This document shows, piece after piece, positions 46,618 to 55,500 of a stretch of DNA of 64,000 nucleotides. The translations under genes were made by a program, and so were the position numbers. The notes under the pieces were generated by a model. It searched no databases. It worked only from the letters and a program-made list of their open reading frames with translations, and had not been told where the DNA came from. This DNA is from Pirellula sp. (GTDB taxonomy: Bacteria; Planctomycetota; Planctomycetia; Pirellulales; Pirellulaceae): positions 1 through 64,000 of the forward strand of contig JAJTID010000025.1 of the NCBI GenBank assembly GCA_021300155.1, given 5' to 3'. How positions within the stretch are numbered: the first letter of the stretch is position 1; each line of letters starts with the position of its first letter.

Positions 46618-46684
46618 TGCGAGCCGAAAATAGAATGATATTCGTTCAACCGTTGTCTAGCGATACGAACCCAAAGAGGGACAG

Positions 46685-47902
46685 ATGAATAGCCAAGGTT
46701 CGGACGATGCACGACTGTTTCTTTCTGGAAAGCGAGTTGCTTTCGTTGGCAAGCTAGGGGCGTTTTCTCGCAAAGAGGCCAATCAACTGGTTCGTGATCA
46801 CGGCGCTGATGCCGTCGATCGCGATATGAACGATGTGGATTGGATCGTCATTGGAGCAGATGAGCTACCAGGGGAAGATGTCTCCCCCTTGTTGAGCGAT
46901 GCTGTCCGACGCAGGCTTCGAGACGGTTCAACGCAATTGATCCATGAGCACGAACTGTGGCAACGATTGCAACTGGTGGAGCAAAGCTCAAAGCAGCTTT
47001 ATACACCGGCGATGATGGCAGGTCTCCTCAAAACTCCAGTGCGAAATATCCGACGTTGGCATCGCATGGGATTGCTATCTGCTTCCAAAGTGACGCATCG
47101 ACTGCCCTACTTTGATTTTGAACAAGTTCAAAATGCTAGGCAACTAGCTTCGTGGATAGGCAAGGGAGCACGCCCGGCGGACATCGTCAAGCAGCTCGCC
47201 AACTTCTCGCCATGGGTTGAAAAACGATCCTTGATCGATTTGGACTTAGTGGTGGATGGCAGACGATTATTGCTTCGTCAGGGAGGCCGACTGTTAGGCG
47301 CAAATGGCCAGCTCCATTTGGATTTCGACATTGACGATTCGGTAGCGGTTTCCGATGACTCGCTTCCCATCGTGTTGGCTGCGCAGCCAGCCTATTTAGG
47401 GGAAAGCCACGAGATTGCAAACGATCAGCCGCCTACCGACATCGAGAATTGGAAACGCGATGATTTGCTTCGCATGGCGGAAGAGCTAGAGGACGCGGGG
47501 CAATTGGATCAATCGATCGAATGGTATCGTGTTATCCTCTCGCGATACGGATTGCACGCCGAGGTTTGTTTTCAACTTGCCGAACTCCTCTATCGAACAG
47601 GCGATGTCTCGGCAGCTCGTGAGCGTTATTACAATGCCATCGAACTAGACGAAGACTTCATCGAAGCGCGAGTCAACTTAGGCTGCGTCTTGGCCGAGTT
47701 AGGAAATTTGGAACTGGCGATCGCCGCCTTCCAAGGAGCATTGGTCAAGGACGATCGTTATCCCGATGTGCATTACCATTTGGCCAAATGCCTGGATGAA
47801 GTCTCCAATGTAGACCTCGCAGGACGACATTGGTTACGATTCTTACAGCTTTCCCCACAAAGCCCGTGGGCCGACGAAGCCATCGAGCGTTTGGGACGCT
47901 AA
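46685..47902 (+). CDS. BRCT - MerR-like HTH - TPR protein
   Basis: The 405-residue protein has three modules. Residues 11-95 are BRCT-like (LSGKRVAFVGKLGAFSRKEA, HGADAVDRDMNDVDWIVIG). Residues 104-160 resemble the MerR-type winged helix (LYTPAMMAGLLKTPVRNIRRWHRMGLL, then a wing and FDFEQVQNARQLASW). After a beta-rich segment, TPR repeats occupy about 258-405, with IEWYRVILSRYG, AELLYRTGDVSAARERYYNAI, VLAELGNLELAIAAFQGAL and AKCLDEVSNVDLAGRHWLRFL. A GAGGGAC lies just before the ATG. The gene is 67 bp after surE. A DNA-linked regulatory or scaffolding role is inferred; no effector domain is visible. Confidence 0.85.
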   Translation: MNSQGSDDARLFLSGKRVAFVGKLGAFSRKEANQLVRDHGADAVDRDMNDVDWIVIGADELPGEDVSPLLSDAVRRRLRDGSTQLIHEHELWQRLQLVEQSSKQLYTPAMMAGLLKTPVRNIRRWHRMGLLSASKVTHRLPYFDFEQVQNARQLASWIGKGARPADIVKQLANFSPWVEKRSLIDLDLVVDGRRLLLRQGGRLLGANGQLHLDFDIDDSVAVSDDSLPIVLAAQPAYLGESHEIANDQPPTDIENWKRDDLLRMAEELEDAGQLDQSIEWYRVILSRYGLHAEVCFQLAELLYRTGDVSAARERYYNAIELDEDFIEARVNLGCVLAELGNLELAIAAFQGALVKDDRYPDVHYHLAKCLDEVSNVDLAGRHWLRFLQLSPQSPWADEAIERLGR

Positions 47903-47933
47903 AGTAGCGATTCGCTCCGCGAACCTTCTTGGC

Positions 47934-48524
47934 CTAAGCAATCGGCTTGGCAACGAATTTTTCCGAGGTGACAGGCCTTGCCAAATAGTCACCACCAAAA
48001 CACATGGGGCTATATTTCTCGTGGACTGGGCCATCGACATAGTGTGGTGTCCAGCCAGTCATATCTTCGAAAAATCGAATGCATCGAATGTGGCGATTGT
48101 CGCAAAGATTGAACCAGTGCTTCATTCCTCGAGGCACATTGATCATGTCGCCACTCTCAACGGTGACACCAAAAATCGGACCACCTTCGGGATGCAAATG
48201 AAAAATTCCTTTTCCTGAAACGGTGAATCGCACTTCGTCCTCGCTGTGCGTATGCTCTTTGTTAAACTTCTGTAGCATGGCGTCGAGGTTCGGCGTTTGC
48301 GGATTCACATTGATCACATCCGCGGTCAAGAACCCACCCTTGGTTTTGACGGCTTCGATTTCCGGTTGGTACTCGGACAGAATGTCTGCATCGGTCGCCT
48401 CCGGTTTGAGTCGCCCCTCCACTTGCCAGTGTTCATACCAAATGCCAAATGGCTTCAAGAAAGCGGAAATCTCGGCAGGATCGTTGATGGTCTTGTTTTG
48501 ATCTTGGATAAAGACGCTGGCCAT
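47934..48524 (-). CDS. mtnD: Acireductone dioxygenase
   Basis: MtnD cleaves acireductone with oxygen in the methionine salvage pathway, with iron or nickel as cofactor. The 196-residue cupin begins MASVFIQDQNKT at the ATG at 48524. Its metal ligands are His91, His93 and Glu97 in HTHSEDEVRF and His136 in KHWF. No other mtn gene is adjacent. It is convergent with the BRCT-MerR-TPR gene. The frame runs upstream to 48581, but the extra residues do not look like the family N-terminus. Confidence 0.95.
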   Translation of the reverse strand: MASVFIQDQNKTINDPAEISAFLKPFGIWYEHWQVEGRLKPEATDADILSEYQPEIEAVKTKGGFLTADVINVNPQTPNLDAMLQKFNKEHTHSEDEVRFTVSGKGIFHLHPEGGPIFGVTVESGDMINVPRGMKHWFNLCDNRHIRCIRFFEDMTGWTPHYVDGPVHEKYSPMCFGGDYLARPVTSEKFVAKPIA

Positions 48525-48621
48525 GATTCGAATTTTGGTAGGTTGGAGAAAGGGAGAGGTAAAGAACCAATACGAGATCATTAAATATACCGCAAGATCC
48601 CATTGCCGACTACGCGCTGCG

Positions 48622-48777
48622 TTACGAAGCGGCCCCGCTCACTCCACCGACACCTCCATAGTATTCGGCGACGCATCCTGATGATGGAGCGATCCGATGA
48701 AGTCGTTTTCTTTTTCGTGCCATCCATTTCTCTTGCACTCGTCGCATCTCTTTGAAAATTACAAAACTACTGTGCAC
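48622..48777 (-). CDS. Possible small protein with a Gly-rich C-terminus
   Basis: A 51-residue frame starts at a GTG at 48777 just after GGAGAAAGGAC, an unusually good ribosome binding site for this window. It is basic in the middle (ARKRKRLHRIAPSS), has one Cys, and ends with GGVGGVSGAAS. No signal peptide or family is recognised. It lies in the gap between mtnD and the secreted proline-rich gene. A chance ORF remains possible, since the evidence is only the ribosome binding site and composition. Confidence 0.3.
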   Translation of the reverse strand: MHSSFVIFKEMRRVQEKWMARKRKRLHRIAPSSGCVAEYYGGVGGVSGAAS

Positions 48778-48934
48778 GTCCTTTCTCCTGCCTCCTGACG
48801 CTTTTTTCGCGTCAATCTTCACGCAATCCTTACAGTTGGAAGATGGGAACTGGCTGAAAGTCCCAACCATTCACCAATTCTCTTTAATTGTGAGAAAACG
48901 TATTTCTAGTCAATGACCATTCCACTAAACTCTT

Positions 48935-48981
48935 GTTGTTCCTTGGAGCGTGTTGTTCCTTGGAGCGTGTTGTTCCTTGGA
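48935..48981. repeat. 17-bp tandem repeat, 2.8 copies, just upstream of a secreted-protein gene
   Basis: The unit GTTGTTCCTTGGAGCGT occurs at 48935-48951 and 48952-48968, and its first 13 bases again at 48969-48981. It ends 15 bases before the AAGGAG Shine-Dalgarno of the gene at 49009. It may affect transcription or leader length by slippage; this is inference. Confidence 0.85.
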
Positions 48982-49008
48982 AAGAAATTTTCTTTAAGGA
49001 GCATTCTT

Positions 49009-49287
49009 ATGAAGAAAGAATGGATGGCATTTTTGTCGGTTGGCGTCTTAGGCTTTGCCTCCTACCTGGGCACTGTCTCACAAGGTACTGACTTTGTTGT
49101 TGAAGTGGAAGAAGTATGTGCCCCAGAAGCGGTAGTGCTTGATGAAAATGGAGATCTTTTACCGTTACCGATCGAACCTCTGAATTGGCTAGGTGGGGCG
49201 CAACCCGTCTTCGTGGACATGGAAGGACTTGTCGGTGAGATACGATCGTCAACGGAAGTAGTTCAAGCGACATCTACATTAATCTAA
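49009..49287 (+). CDS. Secreted protein, N-terminal part (probably frameshifted from the next CDS)
   Basis: The 92-residue frame starts at the ATG at 49009 after AAGGAG. It has a signal peptide (KKEWMAFLSVGVLGFASYLG), then an acidic mature part VEEVCAPEAVV and LPLPIEPLNWLGGAQPVF. It continues in this frame as EIRSSTEVVQATSTLI to a TAA at 49285. The -1 frame, open from 49239, reads DTIVNGSSSSDIYINLSDDD and runs straight into the next CDS, which looks like the natural continuation. I therefore regard the two as halves of one exported protein interrupted near 49237-49240. No family is recognised. Confidence 0.6.
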   Translation: MKKEWMAFLSVGVLGFASYLGTVSQGTDFVVEVEEVCAPEAVVLDENGDLLPLPIEPLNWLGGAQPVFVDMEGLVGEIRSSTEVVQATSTLI

Positions 49288-49307
49288 GCGATGACGATCA
49301 GCATACA

Positions 49308-49946
49308 ATGACTCTACTTTCCGGCTTTAGTTCCGGTGGACCAACGAGTCAAACGGAAATGACTTGGGAACCTTCGTCAGGAAACTTTGCATCGATCGCC
49401 ATCGTTGAGCCAGGTGCTGCTGTTCCTTTTGGTTTTGAATCACTAGGCTTCGCCAATCAGTGCAACTGTGATGACGACAACGAGGACTGCTATACAGCGA
49501 GACTTGTCTTCAAGCCAGCTCCAGATTTATTCGCCGGTGAAGAATACATCGTAGTTACTACCGTCAACGCTGATGGCGTAACACTTCAAACTTTTCCTCG
49601 AGCCGATTATGCAATGGTGGCAGCGGTAGGTTGGCCATGGTGGTTAGGGGGTAGCACGCCACCTCCAGCGCCCGTCCCACCACCAGTTGGTCCAGCAGTT
49701 CCCCTTCCGCCGGTTGCAGGACCTGCTGTTCTGCCTCCTTTACCACCAGGTGCTGCACTGCCTCCTGGGATGGGTGCTACCGTTGGTGAAAAATACGTTC
49801 GGATTGGTCTTGCTTTGGGAAAAATGGGATCGAAAAAGGCGAAATGTGATTGGTTAATGCGACAGGCAGGTTTATGGTGCAAGCTTCCAGGCAACAAGCC
49901 GATTTCTGAAGCTTTCGCACTTTGGATCGCTCATCTGTCGTGCTGA
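49308..49946 (+). CDS. Proline-rich secreted protein, C-terminal part (probably frameshifted from the preceding CDS)
   Basis: From the ATG at 49308 the frame encodes 212 residues, but coding character begins earlier at 49239 in the same frame. Domains by eye: a beta-rich part with ANQCNCDDDNEDCYTARLVF, a WPWWLGG motif, a proline-rich hinge with PPPAPVPPPVGPAVPLPP repeats (about residues 118-155) and a C-terminal segment with KCDWLMRQAGLWCKLPGN and a final Cys. The proline-rich hinge implies an envelope or surface protein. On its own this CDS lacks a signal, which supports the fusion with the 49009 frame. Confidence 0.6.
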   Translation: MTLLSGFSSGGPTSQTEMTWEPSSGNFASIAIVEPGAAVPFGFESLGFANQCNCDDDNEDCYTARLVFKPAPDLFAGEEYIVVTTVNADGVTLQTFPRADYAMVAAVGWPWWLGGSTPPPAPVPPPVGPAVPLPPVAGPAVLPPLPPGAALPPGMGATVGEKYVRIGLALGKMGSKKAKCDWLMRQAGLWCKLPGNKPISEAFALWIAHLSC

Positions 49947-49988
49947 TGTCGCTTGAAGTTTCTGTATTGGAAGGCTCGTAGGTGCCAA

Positions 49989-50735
49989 ATGTTCCCGGCT
50001 AAATACCATCTGATCACAGAGGTTGATATTGTGCTCTCGGATAGCAGCTATTCCGAAGTGTCTTTGGTCGATCCGGATTACATAATGTTTGGAAACGTTA
50101 CTTCTAAACTGGCCTATGACTATGAATTGCCTGGCATGGAGTGTCGAGAATTTTGCACGATTGATTACGAGTCGGGTGGAAACGTAAAGCACGCCATGAT
50201 TCCTGCAAGCGTCATGAGTGAATCAAAAGGGAGGCAGGCCTTGGAAATGCTTGCCTCTCTGGAATCTCTTCGCGACGTAACTATTGTTTGCAAATCACAA
50301 AAACCTGTTTCGTTGTCTTGGGCGTCCTGGATTTGCAGTGTTCCTCGCTTGCGAGGGCTTATGCTTCATGGGTTTTCCGCCATTCAGCAATTTTCCAAAA
50401 GAATCGATGAGTTAGTAGACGTTTTTTATTTTGAGGCCGATGCTTCTGACTATGACCCTGATTCCATAAAGGAAATCGAAAACTGGACTAGCTTAGGATT
50501 CTTGTCGTTGACTGGGGCTGCGACGCAAAGTAGCAGGATATCGCATTTGTTTAGCCCATCCATTCGCAATTTGGTTTTTCTTCGAATCAGTGTGGATGGG
50601 TTGCATATCGATGCGCCTAGTATTGTCACGAAATGCCCGATGTTACGCTGTCTTGAATATGACTTTTCTCGCGAATTTGAAGAGGAGTTGTTCCGAGTAA
50701 ATCCTGCTTGTGTCCTCAGGAAGCCCGATGAGTAA
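49989..50735 (+). CDS. Hypothetical protein, possibly leucine-rich-repeat-like
   Basis: The 248-residue protein uses the ATG at 49989, after a TAGGTG; a TTG at 49953 also opens the frame. The middle reads SLESLRDVTIVCKSQKPVSL, ICSVPRLRGLMLHGFSAI and WTSLGFLSLTGAA. These short Leu-spaced segments recall LRR-type repeats, but with poor regularity. The end reads MLRCLEYDFSREFEEEL. No signal peptide, membrane segment or catalytic motif is visible. Codon use in this 48.6-50.9 kb stretch seems to favour A/T-ending codons more than the neighbours. I do not recognise the family. Confidence 0.55.
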   Translation: MFPAKYHLITEVDIVLSDSSYSEVSLVDPDYIMFGNVTSKLAYDYELPGMECREFCTIDYESGGNVKHAMIPASVMSESKGRQALEMLASLESLRDVTIVCKSQKPVSLSWASWICSVPRLRGLMLHGFSAIQQFSKRIDELVDVFYFEADASDYDPDSIKEIENWTSLGFLSLTGAATQSSRISHLFSPSIRNLVFLRISVDGLHIDAPSIVTKCPMLRCLEYDFSREFEEELFRVNPACVLRKPDE

Positions 50736-50838
50736 GAAGAAAAACAAAGGACAGTCACAGCGTCCTATGATGTTCCGCGGTCTCGTAAATTCTACGGATA
50801 GACTCGTTTGCATTGTCAAGAGGATTTTCAACGATTAA
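50728..50838 (+). CDS. 36-residue basic peptide, translationally coupled to the preceding gene
   Basis: An ATG at 50728 overlaps the final codons of the gene ending at 50735, five bases after AGGAAG. The peptide begins MSKKKNKGQSQRPMMF and ends with VKRIFND. It is strongly basic at the N-terminus with a hydrophobic patch after it. The frame is too short for default ORF cut-offs. No family is recognised; the coupling and ribosome binding site are the only evidence. Confidence 0.4.
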   Translation: MSKKKNKGQSQRPMMFRGLVNSTDRLVCIVKRIFND

Positions 50839-50990
50839 AGCTCTCTTCCGACTGGTGGATATGTCCGTAAGTCTTTATTGTCACTGCATTTCTAGATGCT
50901 ACCGCAAAGCTCAAGCGTCGGGTTGTGATTAAAGCACGCTGCGGGTGGGGAAGTGTACGGCAATCCGTCGGCTTAGCAATCAAACTCATT

Positions 50991-52328
50991 TCATGGCTTG
51001 AGTTTTTGCTGTAAGTTTTGACGGTGAATTCCCAATCGCCGGGCAGCGGCAGAGACGTTGTTGTTTTCAAGCTTCATCGCCCTCTCGATGGCCGCCGATT
51101 CGAATCGGTCGATCAAGAGTTGCTTGGCCTCTGTCAGTGGAAGATCAAAGTAGGCGTCGAATTCGAGTCCCGCACTTTCTTTACTTTGGGAGACCAAACC
51201 GAGATCGGCAGGAGTCAGCCTGGAGGAAGTGGCCATTGCCACGGCGCTTTCCACCCGTTGCTTGAGTTCGCGGACATTGCCTGGCCATGGAAACTGAAGC
51301 ATGGCTGCTACGCACTCTTGATCGAACTCGATCTGGCTACCTGCGAATCGATGAGCAAGCAACACGATGTCTTCGCGTCGCGTTCGCAGCGGTGGAAGCC
51401 GCAGCTCAATTCCTTTCAATCGATAATAGAGATCCGCTCGGAATCGTTTCTCCTCGATCGCAATCTCTAACTCTTGGTGCGTAGCGCTTACCACACGAAC
51501 ATCCACTGCGATTTCCTCTTCGGATCCAACCGGCGTCAGTGTCTGCTCTTGAAGCACACGCAGCAACCGCGTCTGTACAGGCGCGGGCATATCTCCAATC
51601 TCGTCAAGAAAGAGCGTACCTCCAGCAGCCTTTCGAAACACACCCTCACGGTTTCGATCGGCACCCGTGAACGCTCCCTTGATATGGCCGAAAAGCTCGC
51701 TCTCGATCAAGTGTTCGGAAATCGCAGCCGTGTTGACTGCGATGAATGGCCCATTCGAGCGATCACTCAATCGATGAAGCTCTCTCGCAATCAACTCTTT
51801 GCCGGTACCGCTTTCGCCACGGATCAATGCAGGCAATGTCGACTTGGCTGCCTTTCGCACTTGTTCGAAAACTCGATGCATCAATGGACTCAAACTTGCG
51901 AGTTTGCCAAGCTCAGGAACAGCATCCAATTGCTCTTGGAGCGCCAAGACGCGTTGCTCTAATTCGATGCGCTGTTGACTGCGCGTTACGATCGCACGCA
52001 CGTGATCTAGATCATAAGGTTTGGTAAGAAAGTCCGAAGCCCCGCGTCGAATGCATTCGACCGCGATATCCAAACTATCGTTGGCCGTCACGACGATGAT
52101 CTCAGGCAGGCTCCCGGATCGCATAGTTCGTAGTTCACCAAGCACGGCTAGGCCGTCTCGGTTCGGCATATTAAGATCGAGAAAAACGAGATCGGGGCAA
52201 TCCGCGAGTATGCTCGCGACCCCTGTTTCGCCATCGACCGCTTCCAGGATCTCCCGACCGCTGGCTTTTAATGCTCGGTGCATCGCATATCGAGCTGTCG
52301 CATCATCCTCAATCAATAGGATCTTCAT
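50991..52328 (-). CDS. Sigma-54-dependent response regulator, NtrC family
   Basis: The 445-residue protein has a receiver domain with acidic pocket EDD at residues 7-9, phosphoacceptor Asp51 (VFLDLNMP) and LTKPYD. It also has a sigma-54 AAA+ domain with Walker A GESGTGKE at 171-178, GAFTGA at 218-223, Walker B LFLDEIGD at 239-246 and a sensor FRADLYYRL. A Fis-type helix-turn-helix ends in NNVSAAARRLGIHRQNLQQKL. It is therefore a classic activator acting on sigma-54 promoters. No histidine kinase is adjacent, so the sensor partner is encoded elsewhere. Confidence 0.94.
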   Translation of the reverse strand: MKILLIEDDATARYAMHRALKASGREILEAVDGETGVASILADCPDLVFLDLNMPNRDGLAVLGELRTMRSGSLPEIIVVTANDSLDIAVECIRRGASDFLTKPYDLDHVRAIVTRSQQRIELEQRVLALQEQLDAVPELGKLASLSPLMHRVFEQVRKAAKSTLPALIRGESGTGKELIARELHRLSDRSNGPFIAVNTAAISEHLIESELFGHIKGAFTGADRNREGVFRKAAGGTLFLDEIGDMPAPVQTRLLRVLQEQTLTPVGSEEEIAVDVRVVSATHQELEIAIEEKRFRADLYYRLKGIELRLPPLRTRREDIVLLAHRFAGSQIEFDQECVAAMLQFPWPGNVRELKQRVESAVAMATSSRLTPADLGLVSQSKESAGLEFDAYFDLPLTEAKQLLIDRFESAAIERAMKLENNNVSAAARRLGIHRQNLQQKLKP

Positions 52329-52573
52329 AGCCGATGAGTGTACATCAAAGAAAGACGATTTCCAGGTCGATCAACAACGAAGCCGTTTTGACACTTTAGC
52401 AAAGTCAAGGAAATTATAGGGAAAAATCGAATGCAGGAATAAAACCTTCGCTGTGATTGAGAGTGCTAAATGAGAGTACTATTCGCCGCGTGCTCGCATA
52501 TAATGGTCGTTAGAACCAAGACGGTCCCCTACCGGCTTCCCTCCCCATCGAACCTACTGTTCAAGTGTTATCC

Positions 52574-55500
52574 ATGAGAGTCCTTCAGCCATCGTTCCTA
52601 GTCCGGGCTCTGCGATTTGGTTTATTGTTGATTTGCGTTGATTGCTTGACTTCGGACACCAGTGGGTTTGCTCAAACCACCGTCGACTTTCAACGCGACA
52701 TCCAACCCATATTCTCCGAGCACTGCTTGCATTGCCACGGCTCGGATGCTTCGACTCGCGAAGGAGGTTTGCGTTTAGACATTCGTGAGTCCGCACTCGC
52801 GGGCGGAGAGTCTGGCAAACCTGCGATCTCGCTCACACCTGCTGTAGCGAGCCATCTCGTCGAACGGATCGAGGCGACCGATCCAGATTTGATCATGCCT
52901 CCTCCATCGCTGAAGAAGCCATTGAGCAAAACTCAAATCGAGCGAATCAAACAGTGGATTGCAGAAGGAGCACCCTTTGCTGAGCATTGGGCCTTTATCC
53001 CTCCGAAAAAGAGTCCACTACCCAACAATGGTCCAGCTCATCCTATCGACCAGATCGTTCTGAAAACGCTGGAACAACGCCAGATGAAACCTGCATCTCC
53101 AGAGACTGCTCATACGCTTTGCCGCCGAATTTATCTGGATTTAATTGGACTGCCACCCTCACCATCGGAACTCCAGGAGTTCGAGAAGCAAGGTGCCGAG
53201 GCAACCATCGATAAGCTGTTGAGCAGTGAGCGATTCGGCGAGAAGTGGGCGCGTCCTTGGCTCGATGTCGCTCGATATTCCGACACGAATGGTTATGAAA
53301 AAGATTTGAAACGCGAACAATGGGCTTGGCGTGATTGGGTCATCCAGGCGATCAATGACGATATGCCTTATGATCAATTTCTTATCGAGCAATTGGCGGG
53401 CGACTTGCTACCAGGTGCAACTCAGTCTCAAAGGATTGCCACGGGCTTTCTTCGCAATAGCATGCTGAACGAAGAAGGGGCCATCGTTCCTGAACAGTTT
53501 CGTATGTTCGAGATGTTCGATCGGATGGACTGTTTGGGCAAGGCGGTCTTAGGGATGACGACTCAATGCGCGCAATGCCACAATCATAAGTTCGATCCGC
53601 TCAGCCAAGAAGAGTATTTCGGCATGATGTCGTACTTTAACAACACCTACGAAGCGCAATCGTGGGTGTATACGGCAGAGCAAGAAAAAACGCGACTCGC
53701 AACCATTCAGAAGATTGCCTCGCTTTACGATCAGTTTCGCTCGACGCATGCCGAATGGAAACAAGATCTGGATCGCTGGGTTGCAAACGTGAAAGCCAGT
53801 CGACCGGTATGGACTCCCATGGTCATGAACCAACTCGAGAGTATTAGCGGCCTGAACCATCCGGTTCAATTGGAAGACCGTTCGATTCTGATGTTAGGGC
53901 ATACCAGCGGCGATGTGTTCTTTGTAGGGACCCCAAAGCTCGAGAATGTTACAGGATTGCAACTTGAGATCCTGAATCACGGCGACCTGCCATTTCGCGG
54001 ACCGGGAAGAAGCAATGTTGGTACGTGGGATATTTCGGAAATCGAAGTACTCACGCAAACGGCTGGTACTGAGGCTTGGGAGAAACAGAAATTGGTCAAC
54101 GCAACGGCGGACTTCTCCGAACCAGAAGCCAAACAAGATGACAAGAAAGCGACTGGACCTGTCGGCTTCTTGATCGATGGTACCGATGATAAGCGTTGGC
54201 AAGCAGATCGTGGAATCGGAATTCGCAATCAACCCTCGGTTGCGGTCGTACAATTGGAAAAGCCATTGTCGCTTCCAGCAGGTTCGAAGTTGAAGTTCGT
54301 GATGCGAATGGGCAAAATGGTCGGCTGCTGCCGAGTTAGTCTGACAACCTCGGCGTCTCCCGTCGCCCCAGCCATCGATCACCGCGCGATCCTGGCAATG
54401 GAGGGAAATGACGATCTGTCGGAAGTCGAATGCGATCCTGTTTTTGCCGCATGGGTTGCGAGCCTGCCCGAGGCAAAGGCGGTCGCAGAGGAGATCGCTA
54501 ATGTTTGGAAGAATTATCCCAAGGCCGAGACGTCTATCTTGCACGTCAAAGAACGAAGTGGACGTTTTCAACGCAACACGCATCGGTTGGATCGAGGAGA
54601 ATGGGATCAACCAAAACAGGTTGTGGAACGGCAAACGCCTAAGTTCTTGCATCAGACGGGTGGCATTCGGTCTCGGTTGGAGTTTGCCCATTGGATAACC
54701 AGCAAGCGATCTCCGTTGACTGCCCGTGTGGGTGTCAATCGAATTTGGTTGAACATGTTTGGAGATGGGCTCGTCGAAACAGCAGAGGACTTTGGAACAC
54801 GTACTCCCGTACCTGAGCATCTGGCATTGCTCGATTGGCTCGCTGTGAATTTTATGGAGAGTGGATGGAGCCAGAAAAAGCTCATCAAGCTTATTATGAT
54901 GAGCAACACCTATCAACAGAGTTCGCGTGCGACGCCAACATCGCTAGAGCAAGATCCGAGGAATAGATGGCTGTCACGCGGACCGCGCTTTCGTTGTGAC
55001 GCTGAAGTGTTGCGTGATATGGCCATGTCTGTAGCTGGGCTCATCTACCATAAAGTGGGAGGCCCAAGTGTCATCCCGCCCGTCCCCCAGAATGTACTCG
55101 ATTACAACTACGTTTACCCAAGCTATTGGACACCAGCCACGGGACCCGAGCGTTATCGGCGAACATTGTATGGATTCAGGAAACGTTCGATGCCCGACCC
55201 TGTCATGTCGAGCCTGGACGCACCGAATGGCGACATCCCGTGCGCCCGTCGTATTCGATCGAACACCCCTATCTCTGCCTTGACAGGTTTGAATGAAACG
55301 ATCTTTGTCGAATCAGCCCAATCTCTCGCAATCCGAATCTTGAAAGAAGGGGGGGAAGGAGACAACAGTCGCGCAAACTACGGGTTCCTTCTCTGCACAA
55401 CTCGAATGCCAACCGAGAGTGAACTCAATACTATCCTGCGTTTTATCGAGAAGGAAAGAAAACGCATCGCAGACGGTTGGTTGTCCGCTCGCGAGGTCGC

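Noticed and set aside
49230-49250. Programmed ribosomal frameshift in the secreted proline-rich gene
   Set aside because: No X-XXY-YYZ slippery heptamer and no downstream stem next to the shift point; a simple indel is the better explanation.
53894-54916. A 340-codon minus-strand frame
   Set aside because: It is antisense to the PSCyt-DUF1549-DUF1553 gene and has no family motif.
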